Part shown: piece after piece, positions 7,739 to 15,508 of the stretch
Numbering within the stretch: the stretch's first letter is position 1
How the letters are laid out: each line of letters starts with the position of its first letter
Source of the DNA: Candidatus Eiseniibacteriota bacterium
Lineage (GTDB): Bacteria > Eisenbacteria > RBG-16-71-46 > CAIMUX01
NCBI GenBank assembly: GCA_016712505.1
Contig: JADJQY010000007.1
Span: 1-19,771, forward strand
Length of the DNA stretch: 19,771 bases
Reading direction: 5' to 3'
The notes under the pieces: model-generated
Told to the model about the DNA's origin: nothing
Databases searched by the model: none
What the model saw: only the letters and a program-made list of their open reading frames with translations
Program-made: the position numbers and the translations under genes

Positions 7739-8498
7739 GCGTGCAACTCGATGGTCGTCTCCGTCAGCTCCGTCTCTCCGGCATGGCCGAGGCGTTGCCC
7801 GGGCGCTTGCAGCAAGCGACCGGAGGGAGTCTCCCGCACCGCGACTTCCTGGAACTCTTGGTCGACGACGAACTGGCGCGACGCTCCGATCGCCTCTTCT
7901 CGCGACGGGTGAAGGAAGCGGGGCTGACCGAGGTCAAGGAGTTCTCCGACTTCGACTGGTCGTTCAACCCGAAGCTGCCTCGCGGCCGGCTCTTGGATCT
8001 GGCCACCGGACGGTTCATCGCCGAACGTCGCGGGGTGCTCTTGATCGGTCCGCCCGGAGTGGGCAAGAGTCATGCGGTGGCGGCGATCACGGTAGGCGTG
8101 ATCCGCGCCGGCTACCGCGCGTTGGTCAAGAACACGTTCGACCTGGCGCAGGACTTCGCCGAGGCGGAGGCGACCGGCGAGCGCCGGGTGCTGGTCGATC
8201 AACTGGTGCGGGTCGACCTGCTCGTGCTGGAGGACTTCGGCATGCGCAAGCTCGGTCCGAGCGGGGCGGAGGATCTGCTCGAGGTCTTCCTTCGTCGCCA
8301 CGAGAAGACCTCGACCGTGATCACGACCAATCGCCCGACCGAGGACTGGGGCAGTTCCTGGGCGATGTCCCGGCCACCACGGCGATCCTCGATCGCTTCC
8401 TCGAGCACGCCGAGATCCTGACCATGACGGGGAAGAGCTATCGAATGCGGCGGCGAGCAAACGCAGGGGCGTCGTCGGAGGCGGGTGTGAAGGAGTGA
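7735..8498 (+). pseudogene. istB: IstB AAA+ helper ATPase of IS21 family, frameshifted near the 3' end
   Basis: The ATG at 7735 overlaps the istA stop (ATGA). IstB assembles on target DNA and activates IstA. Visible features: an N-terminal leader (LRLSGMAEALPGRLQQA), Walker A GPPGVGKSH (about residue 103), Walker B VDLLVLEDFG and the sensor region VITTNRPTEDWG. Around 8350 one base is missing: frame 1 then ends at 8421 with an unrelated tail. The correct continuation, QFLGDVPATTAILDRFLEHA, lies in the next frame and ends at TGA 8498. The rest is intact, so a single indel separates it from a full-length, normal-sized IstB (about 254 residues). Confidence 0.88.
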
Positions 8499-8587
8499 GT
8501 CAGGAGAGGAGCACGAAACCACCGTGGAGCCGAATCCGGCTTGCCCGGCGACGCGACCACGTCACATACTCACCGCCACTGCACTGG

Positions 8588-8640
8588 AGTGGCCGGCTTT
8601 GAAGTGTTCGGTCGTGGCCGCTTTTGGATGTTCGGTGACA
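8588..8640. repeat. Right terminal inverted repeat of IS21 element
   Basis: 53 bases ending CGGTGACA, inverse of 6166-6218 at 44 of 53 positions. It contains GTGGCCGGCTTT (8589-8600) and GTGGCCGCTTTT (8614-8625). Confidence 0.85.
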
Positions 8641-8644
8641 ATCA
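8641..8644. repeat. Right target-site duplication ATCA of the IS21 element
   Basis: ATCA directly follows the right IS end at 8640 and matches 6162-6165. Confidence 0.75.
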
Positions 8645-8829
8645 CCCCCGGCTCCCCCAGGAAGTACCCATTCCACTTCTCATCCCGCGCCTTGAACCCC
8701 TCCGGCACGTTCGTATTGATCGGCCAGGCCGTCGCCGCGATCGACGGTTCGAGGTACCAGCGTCCGCGCGCGAACGCGACGTGGTACCCGAGCCGTGCCG
8801 CGGCGCGATTTGGTGAAGCGGGACTTCAC

Positions 8830-8860
8830 CGAGACCCGCCCGAACCATCTCCGGGTCTCG
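8830..8860. repeat. 9-bp inverted repeat with 13-base loop
   Basis: CGAGACCCG (8830-8838) pairs with CGGGTCTCG (8852-8860). The stem is strong but no T-run follows on either strand, so a terminator role is uncertain. It lies in the decayed 5' side of the outer-membrane gene fragment. Confidence 0.45.
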
Positions 8861-8917
8861 TGTCTGACCTACGCGGCTAACAGGCAGGAGTTGCTGCGTC
8901 GCACTCGTGATCGACAC

Positions 8918-9143
8918 CTTCGACCGCGCTTGGTGGATTGACGTGCTCCGCGTTCGCTCTGCGCCGACCAGGCGCTCTATGCGCTCGAGCCGACGCGCGC
9001 AGTCTTCGTCGGTTCATCGCAGTTTCCCGAAGGGGAGTGTCGCGACGACCGCGTGGAATCACCCTTCTGCAGTTCCGGCCGTCGCCGTTGGGGGCGCTCG
9101 TTGCGCGCACATCGCGAGGCTCGTTTATCGCGCGCGAGCTGCT
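8918..9143. other. Non-coding gap downstream of the lipid/glycosyltransferase operon
   Basis: No supported gene. As the 3' flank of the minus-strand operon it should contain a terminator. I see only GC-rich short palindromes near 9105-9140 and no clear hairpin followed by a T-run. Confidence 0.35.
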
Positions 9144-10892
9144 CTACGGAGCGGCTGTTCCGAGGGCGGGAGCAGCCCGAGTTGTCCCTCCGGACGCCAG
9201 GACCTCCTGAAGTGCCGAAGCGACACTCGCCTCCGCCGGTACCCGGCGAGTCCCGGCACGCAGAACTGCGATCGCCTCCCACGGCCTGCCTTGGCGCCGA
9301 AGGAGATCTCCGCAATCGAGGTACGACCGCCAACCTTCCGACGCGAGGTCGCTGGCGCGATCGCACGCCTGTAGACAGATCTCGAGTTTCCCCAGCGCGG
9401 CTGCCTGGAGTGCTTCGGATCTCCGCATACGAGCCTCCTCGGCCTGCGCGCGCGCGGTGTCTCCCGATACGTAGATCGTTCGCACCAACTCCTTGTGGGT
9501 CGGCAGGTAGGCGGAGTTGAACCCGAGTGCGCAACGAAAGTGTTTCTCGGCGCTTTCCGCGTCCCCGCGGGAGAGCATGGCCCGCGCCACGTTCACGCGA
9601 ATGCGCCAGCTGTCATGTCCCTCCCGTAGGGCCGCGTTCCAAAGCGTAGCGTCATCTCTCCAATCCTGGACACGGTGCGTCACCGCTGTGCCCCAGACAG
9701 CCAGGATGGTGGACATTGCCCCCGCGGTGAGCCACCGGAGGCTGGCATTTCGCGTTCGAGCCCACACCGCTGCGAAAAGCCATCCGGCACCGAGGCAGAC
9801 GCCCCCGGATGGCAGGTAGAGGTATCGGTCGGCGACAAAAAATCGCGTGGTTGGAATGATGTTCGACACGGGCAGCCAGGAAAGGAGCACCCAGGCGAGG
9901 CAGAATTCCATTGCGGGCGAACGTGAGGGGACGTTCCGTAGGAGAAGGATGGCGAGAACGGAAACCAAGGCTACGATGACCTTGAGCCGGTGGGGCGCCT
10001 CGTCCGCGCTAGCCAGCGGATAGTCCGCACTGAGGTGAGTCGGCCAAACCAGGAGCTTGGCGACCTCGGGTGCGCTCGCCACCACGAGTTCGAGATGCTT
10101 GCTATAGGTCGAGGCGCAGCCGTCGGACAGCGCAAAGATCATCGACTCCCTGGAATCCGCTCGCCAGATACCGCTCAATTGCGCCATGGCGCCGACACCG
10201 ACAACCCAGGCTGCCGCCACGAGCAGACCTCGCCTCCTCACCTCTGGGCGGCGCTCGGCCGGTTGGGGAGCAAGTCGGTCGCAGAGCAGCAACAGCGGGA
10301 TGGCGCCCAACGTGACCGTTTCCTTGGCCCCCGCCGAAGCAACGAGTGCAACTCCGGCCAGCATGCGACGAGACCGGCTGCCATGGGTCCAGAGCAGCAA
10401 CGCGGTCACGGCGAGCAACGTGGCCAGAACGTCCTTTCGATTCGACACCGAGGCCACCGCCTCCACATGCACCGGATGGACGGCGAAGAGGCACCCTGCG
10501 ACCACGGCGCCGAGCAAAGAAGCCCGAAGCCGGTAGGCCAGGATCGTGAACAGCTGTGTGGCGAGGAGGTGGAGGCCGAGATTCACCAAGTGCCATCCTG
10601 CTGGCGCGTGGCCCGAGACGACGTAGTTTGCGGCATGCAGAAGGTAGGTCAGAGAACGAGGAGAGCGAAAGACGAAGCGCCAACCTTCCGCGATCGCGCG
10701 TTCCGTGCTTTCCAGCGTACTCGGATCGTCATACGTCCACCCAAGCTCAGGCAGGCGAAAGTACACCAGCAGGGCCAGAAGCGGGGGAATTCCGAGACCG
10801 AGCAGATACTTGCCACGCACGCTCGACGCATGACCGGCGTGCGCGACGGATCGGGGGGCGCTCTGGTGGCGGCCGCACGAGAAGGGCTGCAT
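9144..10892 (-). CDS. TMTC/DUF1736-like multi-spanning O-glycosyltransferase (GT-C fold) with TPR-like C-terminus
   Basis: 582 residues, about ten hydrophobic segments. GT-C enzymes move a sugar from a polyprenyl-phosphate donor to an acceptor on the outer side of the inner membrane. Hallmarks: an Asp pair in the first outer loop (WTYDDP, Asp55-Asp56), the family signature HPVHVEAVASVSNRKDVLA (139-157), and the later ADRYLYLPSGG in the DUF1736 region. The last about 150 residues are soluble and helical with TPR-like spacing (ARAMLSRGDAESAEKHFRCA), as in TMTC proteins. The ATG at 10892 lies 7 bases after the upstream gene's stop, with GAGGA as a possible ribosome site. It is the last gene of the operon, suggesting it glycosylates, or attaches a sugar to, the product of the upstream fatty-acyl machinery or an envelope protein. 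The acceptor is unknown. Confidence 0.75.
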   Translation of the reverse strand: MQPFSCGRHQSAPRSVAHAGHASSVRGKYLLGLGIPPLLALLVYFRLPELGWTYDDPSTLESTERAIAEGWRFVFRSPRSLTYLLHAANYVVSGHAPAGWHLVNLGLHLLATQLFTILAYRLRASLLGAVVAGCLFAVHPVHVEAVASVSNRKDVLATLLAVTALLLWTHGSRSRRMLAGVALVASAGAKETVTLGAIPLLLLCDRLAPQPAERRPEVRRRGLLVAAAWVVGVGAMAQLSGIWRADSRESMIFALSDGCASTYSKHLELVVASAPEVAKLLVWPTHLSADYPLASADEAPHRLKVIVALVSVLAILLLRNVPSRSPAMEFCLAWVLLSWLPVSNIIPTTRFFVADRYLYLPSGGVCLGAGWLFAAVWARTRNASLRWLTAGAMSTILAVWGTAVTHRVQDWRDDATLWNAALREGHDSWRIRVNVARAMLSRGDAESAEKHFRCALGFNSAYLPTHKELVRTIYVSGDTARAQAEEARMRRSEALQAAALGKLEICLQACDRASDLASEGWRSYLDCGDLLRRQGRPWEAIAVLRAGTRRVPAEASVASALQEVLASGGTTRAAPALGTAAP

Positions 10893-10899
10893 CGGGGAA

Positions 10900-12054
10900 C
10901 TATCCTCGCACCTGCTCGATGGTCACGCGTACGAGGTAGCGGAGCTTCTCCAGGGCTCCGCCCAGCTCAAGGAGTGCAAACCGTGGTGCCTCCAGACGGT
11001 CTGGGAAATGGGGGGCGTCCAGGCGGCGGGCACGCTCCAAGCCCCAGGCCACACGGGTGAAGACTCTTCGCAGCGCTCCGGGGCACAAAGACGTCAGAAG
11101 CTCCGCGGGAACTGGAGCCCCCGTGAGGTCACGAGCGAGGAGCAGTGTCGTGTACGCGCTGGATTCGAGTCCGCGTCGGTGCCACTCTCGCCGCACGTTC
11201 GACCAGTCAATCGCGTCCCGATCGTGCCGCAAGGCGAAGTGCACATCCCAAAGCAGCCGAAGCACGGAGAACCCGTGCTGATGCGCATGCATCGCGACCT
11301 GAACCAGGTTAGCCGAGGCGCCCGGGACCGGAATGGTTCCCGCCCCAACCAGAGCCTCTCGCGGCTCTTGCCAAATGTCATAGTCCTCCGGGGTAGGTGC
11401 ACCGAGGTTAATGTGGCGAAAGTGCGTTTCGAGCACCGGTAGGCCGGTTCCTACCCATCGCAGCTGCCCGCGGTACTGCGCGCAGCGGAGCGCCGCGGAT
11501 CCGTCGCGAGGCAGCGCGCCGATCGGGCGGTATCCGTAGTCCGCCAGTACCCGGGTGAGACGAGCAAAGTCTGCCTCCGGAGTGATGACGTCGAGGTCAC
11601 CGATCGGGCGGGCGCCAGGGTGCGGGTAGGCGTGGAAGGCGAACCAGAGCCCTTTGGCGAATCGGTGCTGGACCCCCGCCTGCCGGAGCGCCAGCGACAG
11701 CGAGCAAGCGTGACTGGCCAGGCTCTGGTTTCTGAGTCCGTTGTGATGGTAGGCCTGAATCGCAGACCGGCGAAAATCATCAAGCGCGTCGGCTTCAGAC
11801 GACGCGTCGTCCGGAGGGCTATTCCGGTGCGACATACGCATCCCGCAGAGAGCGTCGATCTGGTGGCGACGCGCCAGTGAAAGCAGCAGCACGCCATCGC
11901 GCGCGGCGAGGGTACGGAGGGGCGAAGCGACCTCTCCCCGTGCGAGTGCGAGGAGCGCGTTCACCAGCGGGGGAGGCAGCCGGCGGCGCTCGCCTTCCCG
12001 TGGCGCCGCGGAGCGGGCCTTCGAGCACATCGGCACCGGACGTTGCGATCTCAA
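10900..12054 (-). CDS. Nucleotidyltransferase-fold protein (PF14907/NTP_transf_5 type)
   Basis: 384 residues from a TTG at 12054 that overlaps the ketosynthase stop (TTGA); an in-frame ATG 8 codons later (MCSK) is an alternative. The core signature is FAKGLWFAFHAYPHPGARP, then IGDLDVIT at about residues 132-158. This matches the KG....YP.pg.Rp.gDiDlLv pattern of the family; Asp153 and Asp155 would bind metal. A helical N-terminal region (LARRHQIDALCG) and a C-terminal region with HAHQHGFSVLRLLWDVHFAL (about 260-280) also fit that family. These proteins are mostly uncharacterised and often sit in polysaccharide or peptide-modification loci. Between the ketosynthase and a membrane glycosyltransferase, it may activate or modify a sugar or lipid headgroup. 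That role is inference. Confidence 0.7.
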   Translation of the reverse strand: MRSQRPVPMCSKARSAAPREGERRRLPPPLVNALLALARGEVASPLRTLAARDGVLLLSLARRHQIDALCGMRMSHRNSPPDDASSEADALDDFRRSAIQAYHHNGLRNQSLASHACSLSLALRQAGVQHRFAKGLWFAFHAYPHPGARPIGDLDVITPEADFARLTRVLADYGYRPIGALPRDGSAALRCAQYRGQLRWVGTGLPVLETHFRHINLGAPTPEDYDIWQEPREALVGAGTIPVPGASANLVQVAMHAHQHGFSVLRLLWDVHFALRHDRDAIDWSNVRREWHRRGLESSAYTTLLLARDLTGAPVPAELLTSLCPGALRRVFTRVAWGLERARRLDAPHFPDRLEAPRFALLELGGALEKLRYLVRVTIEQVRG

Positions 12055-13328
12055 GGCGGCACGACCTGGATCAGGAGGGAGCAGTTGCTTCCCCCAAATC
12101 CGAAGCTATTGGAGATGAAGTGCTGGACCGTGGCCGGCCTGGATGTGTTGGGGACGCAGTCAATGTCGCACCGCGGATCCGGTTCGCGGAAGTTGATCGT
12201 CGGCGGAAGGAACCCACTCCGCAGCGCAAGCAGGGCCGCCACGACCTCGATGGCGCCGGCTGCGCCGAGCGTGTGCCCCAGCATCGACTTTGTCGAACTC
12301 ATTGGCAGCGACCGGGAGCGCGGTCCAAACACTCGAAGGAGGGCCTGTACCTCCATGCGATCGTTGTGCACGGTACCTGTGCCGTGGGCGTTGACGTAGT
12401 CAATTTCTGTTGGAGAAACGGACGCCATTGCGAGTGCGCGGGACATGGCCAAGGCGGCGCCCGTTCCCGAAGGATCCGGCGCGGTGAAGTGATAGTCGTC
12501 GGAGGTCGTTCCCCATCCCCGCACCCGACCGAGGATCGGCGCGCCCCGACTCTCCGCGTTCTGTTCAGACTCGAGGATAATGATGCCGGCGCCCTCGCCC
12601 AAGAGCAGGCCGTCACGAGACCGGTCGAAGGGGCGGATACAGTTTGTGGGTGAGGTGTTTCGGAGTGAACCGAAGCCAGCAAGATTGAGCTGGTTCAGCG
12701 CATCGTAGCCGCCGGCGATCATCAGATCCGCACGCCCTGAGAGAACCAGGTCAGCAGCGATGGCGATCGCCACCGCCCCCGAGGCGCAGGCGTTGGACAC
12801 GGCAAATGCCGGACCCTGGAGCCCGTAGGATCGCGCAAGGTGGGCGACTGGGGTGTGATGCGGAACCTCAAGGAGCGCGCTTGGCCTCCGTGCGCGGCCC
12901 TGGAGTAGACTCCGATGGTACCCAGAGGCGCTCAAGAAGCCGCCGGAGCAGGTGCCCAGTACCACACCCGCGCGGTCTGCCTGAGTGATGTGAGGCGAAG
13001 CGATCTCCATCGCCTCCGCTGTGGCAGTGCAGGCGAGGAGCATTCCTCGATCGGGAGTTCGGCGGAGGCCGGCGGAACGGCCGTAGATTTCGCCGCGCAC
13101 CTCACCTGCGTGTTGGCTGCGCAGCGCGTTGGCGTCGAAGCCCCGCACCGGGGCGATTCCGTTTCTGCCCTCCCGGAGTGCTTCCGTTACCGATCTGCCG
13201 TTCGCTCCAAGGGCACAAACGATGCCCATTCCGGTCACGGCAACCCCTCGATGAGCGCCGCCGCCGCGATCGCCCGGCAATGTTGGCCCTGTGGGCTCGA
13301 ACGGCGTATTGGCGGGCGAAGTGCTCAC
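12051..13328 (-). CDS. Catalytically complete beta-ketoacyl-ACP synthase (FabF/KAS II-like)
   Basis: 425 residues from a GTG at 13328, overlapping the upstream stop as GTGA. KAS II enzymes condense malonyl-ACP with an acyl-ACP, extending the chain by two carbons. The triad is intact: Cys181 in VSNACASGAVAI, His315 in VNAHGTGT and His352 in STKSMLGHTLGAAG, with Lys347. The glycine-rich end FGFGGSNCSLL is also present. Length is normal once the GTG start is used. A longer upstream reading frame is only the shadow of the overlapping transferase gene, and VAVTGMGIVCALG begins about 28 residues in, as usual. The dead ketosynthase two genes upstream is its likely heterodimer partner, as in type II polyketide KS/CLF pairs. 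Confidence 0.92.
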   Translation of the reverse strand: MSTSPANTPFEPTGPTLPGDRGGGAHRGVAVTGMGIVCALGANGRSVTEALREGRNGIAPVRGFDANALRSQHAGEVRGEIYGRSAGLRRTPDRGMLLACTATAEAMEIASPHITQADRAGVVLGTCSGGFLSASGYHRSLLQGRARRPSALLEVPHHTPVAHLARSYGLQGPAFAVSNACASGAVAIAIAADLVLSGRADLMIAGGYDALNQLNLAGFGSLRNTSPTNCIRPFDRSRDGLLLGEGAGIIILESEQNAESRGAPILGRVRGWGTTSDDYHFTAPDPSGTGAALAMSRALAMASVSPTEIDYVNAHGTGTVHNDRMEVQALLRVFGPRSRSLPMSSTKSMLGHTLGAAGAIEVVAALLALRSGFLPPTINFREPDPRCDIDCVPNTSRPATVQHFISNSFGFGGSNCSLLIQVVPP

Positions 13329-14278
13329 ACCGAAGTCTCGTCGAGGTAGGGTGCCAAGTGCGATCGTACGGTAGGGAGCGCCGCGGGATTGTGGGTGGAG
13401 AGCACGAGGGCCTGCCGGTTGCGTGCCCGAGCGAGACCGGTGAGTACTCGTCCCGGCCCCAACTCCAACACTACACAGTCGTCGCTCGCGACCATTACAT
13501 CGCTGATCCGATCCCAACGAACGGGTGCGAGCATGTGAGCGAATGCGCTGCGTTCGACAGCCTCCGAAGTGGGGAGATACTCCCCGGTGTTAGCGTCCAG
13601 GAGGGGGCGCTTCGGCGCGGTCACTCCCAGATGAGCCAGCACTCCGGCGAACCGATCGGCTGCATCTCGCATGAGTGGCGAGTGAAACGCCCCGGCGGTG
13701 TTCAAAACGGTGCTTCGCCAGGAACTCGCCCTGGCCAACCTCCGGACCTCGATCACGGCGTCCGCCTTCCCCGAGACCACGATCTGATGCGAGTCGTTCA
13801 CGTTCGCGACGACAACCGGCCCTAGTGACGCGCACTGCTCGCACAGGCGCCCGACTTCCGCAAGCGATCCGCCCTGAACTGCCACCATCATCCCGGGGTG
13901 TTCGCGACATGCGTCTTCGAGGACACGACCGCGCTGTGCGACCAGCGCGATCGCAGCGTCCCTGTCGATGGCACCCGACGCGGCGTACGCCGCAAACTGA
14001 CCCAGGCTGTGCCCCGCGAGGCGAACGGTGTCGCAGTTTCGGAGTCCCAGCTTCTCGAACAGCAGCAGAGACCAGAGAAACGTCCCGCAGTGCTGCAGGA
14101 AGACGGAAGTTCCTCCGGTTGACATCGCAGTCTCGATTTCTCTCTCCAGATCCACTCCGAGAATGTCGCCGCCCTCGGCAAATCCTTTGCGTAGCCAGGG
14201 CACGTCGCGCAGCATGGCGAGGGCCGGTGCCGGTTCGAACGCGCCTTGTCCCGGAAACAAAATGGACATGACACTCAT
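13325..14278 (-). CDS. Malonyl-CoA:ACP transacylase (FabD-like)
   Basis: 317 residues from the ATG at 14278, which overlaps the upstream stop as ATGA. It loads malonyl from CoA onto the ACP, here presumably the fused ACP encoded two genes upstream. Motifs: SILFPGQGAF near the start, nucleophile Ser91 in LAGHSLGQFAAYAASG, Arg116 in AQRGRVLEDA for the malonyl carboxylate, and His199 in TAGAFHSPLM. GHSLGQ instead of the commoner GHSLGE is a mild oddity. GAFH fits malonyl rather than methylmalonyl choice. Size and motif spacing match FabD. An upstream in-frame GTG-led extension lies inside the previous gene and is Arg-rich, so I rejected it. A dedicated transacylase in the operon suggests a pathway separate from housekeeping lipid synthesis. 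Confidence 0.92.
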   Translation of the reverse strand: MSVMSILFPGQGAFEPAPALAMLRDVPWLRKGFAEGGDILGVDLEREIETAMSTGGTSVFLQHCGTFLWSLLLFEKLGLRNCDTVRLAGHSLGQFAAYAASGAIDRDAAIALVAQRGRVLEDACREHPGMMVAVQGGSLAEVGRLCEQCASLGPVVVANVNDSHQIVVSGKADAVIEVRRLARASSWRSTVLNTAGAFHSPLMRDAADRFAGVLAHLGVTAPKRPLLDANTGEYLPTSEAVERSAFAHMLAPVRWDRISDVMVASDDCVVLELGPGRVLTGLARARNRQALVLSTHNPAALPTVRSHLAPYLDETSV

Positions 14279-15501
14279 GACGTCGCCTCCAGGTCTTCGG
14301 CGACGAGCACCGCACCGTGAAGCCCGCCGTGCGCAGCCTCGTGTACTACCTCGGTCAGGGCGCAACCTGACGAACTGCCGGTGGCCGCTTCAACCATACT
14401 GGCACGGCCGTCGTGGGGCGCTTTCCGGCGAACCCCGACCGCCGGCGCATGGAGCGCCAGGAGGAGGGAGACCAGGCTCGCGGCGGCGCCAATGTCCCCG
14501 AGCCATCGCTTCGGCGTGTGGAGGACAAGATCGTCCAGGCGCGAGCCGAACAGACGCGACAAGCCGGCCAGCTCGGCACCATCCAAGGCTTCGTCCCCGG
14601 TGGCCGCGCAGTAAACTCCGTGGACTGCCTCCGGTCCCGATCGCAGAGCTTGAAGGACGCCGGAGATCGCGCTGGCACATCCAGCGCCATCCATGGCAAA
14701 CCCATGATGCGAATCCACGACTGCCGAGAGGTGGGACGCTTGAATCCCTCGCCTACCGTGACCTTCGCCGCTTCCCGCCCCCGACCGCGTGATGTTGAGG
14801 AACGCAGCTCCCTCACCAAGGCATGTGCCGTCTCTGTCCCGTGCCAAGGGGCGAGGCCCGCCGCGAGTGACTGCGGTCCTGGAGAGCATCCGGAGATCGT
14901 CCAGAGCGCTGAGATAGAAGTCGGTGAAGACATCGGCACCACCCACCACCGCCACGTCCACGTGTCCCAGCGACAGACTGCGGAGCGCGGCATCCAAGGC
15001 CACCAGCCCGCTCACGTTGCCCGCAGCAAAGGTGGTGCATGGCCCTCGCCACCGATAGTGCAGCGCGAGGTGCGCCACGGGGGCGTTCAGTACGGTTTCC
15101 TGGAACTTCACGGGATCGGTTTCTCGTGTCGCTCCCCTCGCCAAGGAGGCGCTGAGATCCTCGGAAACTTCGATCGGACCGCGCGCGGTGCCGAAGTAGA
15201 TTCCGACTCGCTCCGGGGCGACGCTCCGAAAGGGTTCCGGTACCGCTTCCCAGGCGCGAGCCGCGCTGCTGGCGACGAGCTGGTCAAGACGCGGTAGGCG
15301 GCGAAAGCGCTGCGACGGCAGCCCCTCTTCCAGGGTGGTCTGCGGTAGCTCTCCCACCAGATGCTCTGACGCGCGACGGCCCACCCGGACCGTGCGGGGC
15401 GAGAACCCCGCGCGTCCCTCAAGGAGCGCGGAACAGACCGCTTCCGGCGTTGTTCCGAGCGCCGTCGTGACGGCACTGGAGACCACCATGTATCTGCCCA
15501 T
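14275..15501 (-). CDS. Non-catalytic ketosynthase homologue (chain-length-factor-like)
   Basis: 408 residues, thiolase/KAS fold throughout, but every catalytic residue is changed. The nucleophile Cys is Asn162 (AAGNVSGLVALDAAL), the first His motif (normally NAHGTGT) reads CAATGDEALD, and the second (normally KSxxGHT) reads PKRWLGDIGAA, with Lys331 kept and His replaced by Asp336. Structural glycines remain (VVGGADVF, LGEGAAFL). This matches chain-length factors of type II polyketide and aryl-polyene systems, which pair with an active KS and set product length. These usually have Gln in place of Cys, so Asn is unusual. The ATG at 15501 follows the ACP-GcvT stop by 7 bases with GGAG as ribosome site. 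It overlaps the next gene by ATGA. Its partner is probably the KS at 12051-13328. Confidence 0.8.
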   Translation of the reverse strand: MGRYMVVSSAVTTALGTTPEAVCSALLEGRAGFSPRTVRVGRRASEHLVGELPQTTLEEGLPSQRFRRLPRLDQLVASSAARAWEAVPEPFRSVAPERVGIYFGTARGPIEVSEDLSASLARGATRETDPVKFQETVLNAPVAHLALHYRWRGPCTTFAAGNVSGLVALDAALRSLSLGHVDVAVVGGADVFTDFYLSALDDLRMLSRTAVTRGGPRPLARDRDGTCLGEGAAFLNITRSGAGSGEGHGRRGIQASHLSAVVDSHHGFAMDGAGCASAISGVLQALRSGPEAVHGVYCAATGDEALDGAELAGLSRLFGSRLDDLVLHTPKRWLGDIGAAASLVSLLLALHAPAVGVRRKAPHDGRASMVEAATGSSSGCALTEVVHEAAHGGLHGAVLVAEDLEATS

Positions 15502-15508
15502 GCCACTC

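Larger units (their letters stand above)
6166..8640 (+). mobile_element. IS21-family insertion sequence, complete ends, frame-broken istA and istB
   Basis: 2475 bp. It starts TGTCACCG and ends CGGTGACA, with terminal inverted repeats of 53 bp (44 of 53 positions equal) and an ATCA target duplication. It encodes IstA (DDE transposase) and IstB (AAA+ helper) on the plus strand, overlapping at ATGA (7735-7738). Each end carries two 12-base GCGGCCAC-type repeats spaced 25 bases apart, the usual multiple binding sites of IstA: 6181-6192 and 6206-6217 on the left, 8589-8600 and 8614-8625 on the right. Both genes carry indels, so the copy is probably inactive unless the indels are sequencing errors. 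It split an outer-membrane protein gene. Confidence 0.9.
8641..8917 (-). pseudogene. Outer-membrane beta-barrel protein, C-terminal fragment interrupted by IS21
   Basis: Read leftward on the minus strand, one frame gives LGYHVAFARGRWYLEPSIAA, then TAWPINTNVPEGFKARDEK, then WNGYFLGEPGV up to the IS end. Removing the IS and one ATCA joins this in frame to MVGVRF-stop at 6143-6165. The short amphipathic strands, Trp/Tyr girdle residues and terminal Phe are those of a beta-barrel outer-membrane protein; I do not recognise a more precise family. Upstream of LGYHV the frame hits a stop, and the likely continuation (GEVPLHQIAPR) is in another frame, so the gene also has an older frameshift. The N-terminal part is not recognisable. 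Confidence 0.6.

Noticed and set aside
8830..8860. 9-bp hairpin as a rho-independent terminator
   Set aside because: Strong stem but a 13-base loop and no T-run on either strand; listed only as a repeat.
8524..8880. 118-codon plus-strand frame downstream of istB
   Set aside because: It crosses the IS right end and is antisense to the outer-membrane protein fragment, which is supported by the exact IS-excision join.
9990..11060. 356-codon plus-strand frame
   Set aside because: Antisense shadow of the glycosyltransferase and nucleotidyltransferase genes, whose minus-strand products carry clear family motifs.
13329..13517. N-terminal extension of the active ketosynthase upstream of GTG 13328
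   Set aside because: It lies inside the malonyl transferase gene, and the GTGA overlap gives a normal-length enzyme.
14413..15297. 294-codon plus-strand frame
   Set aside because: Shadow of the dead ketosynthase gene; composition follows the codon bias of the opposite strand.
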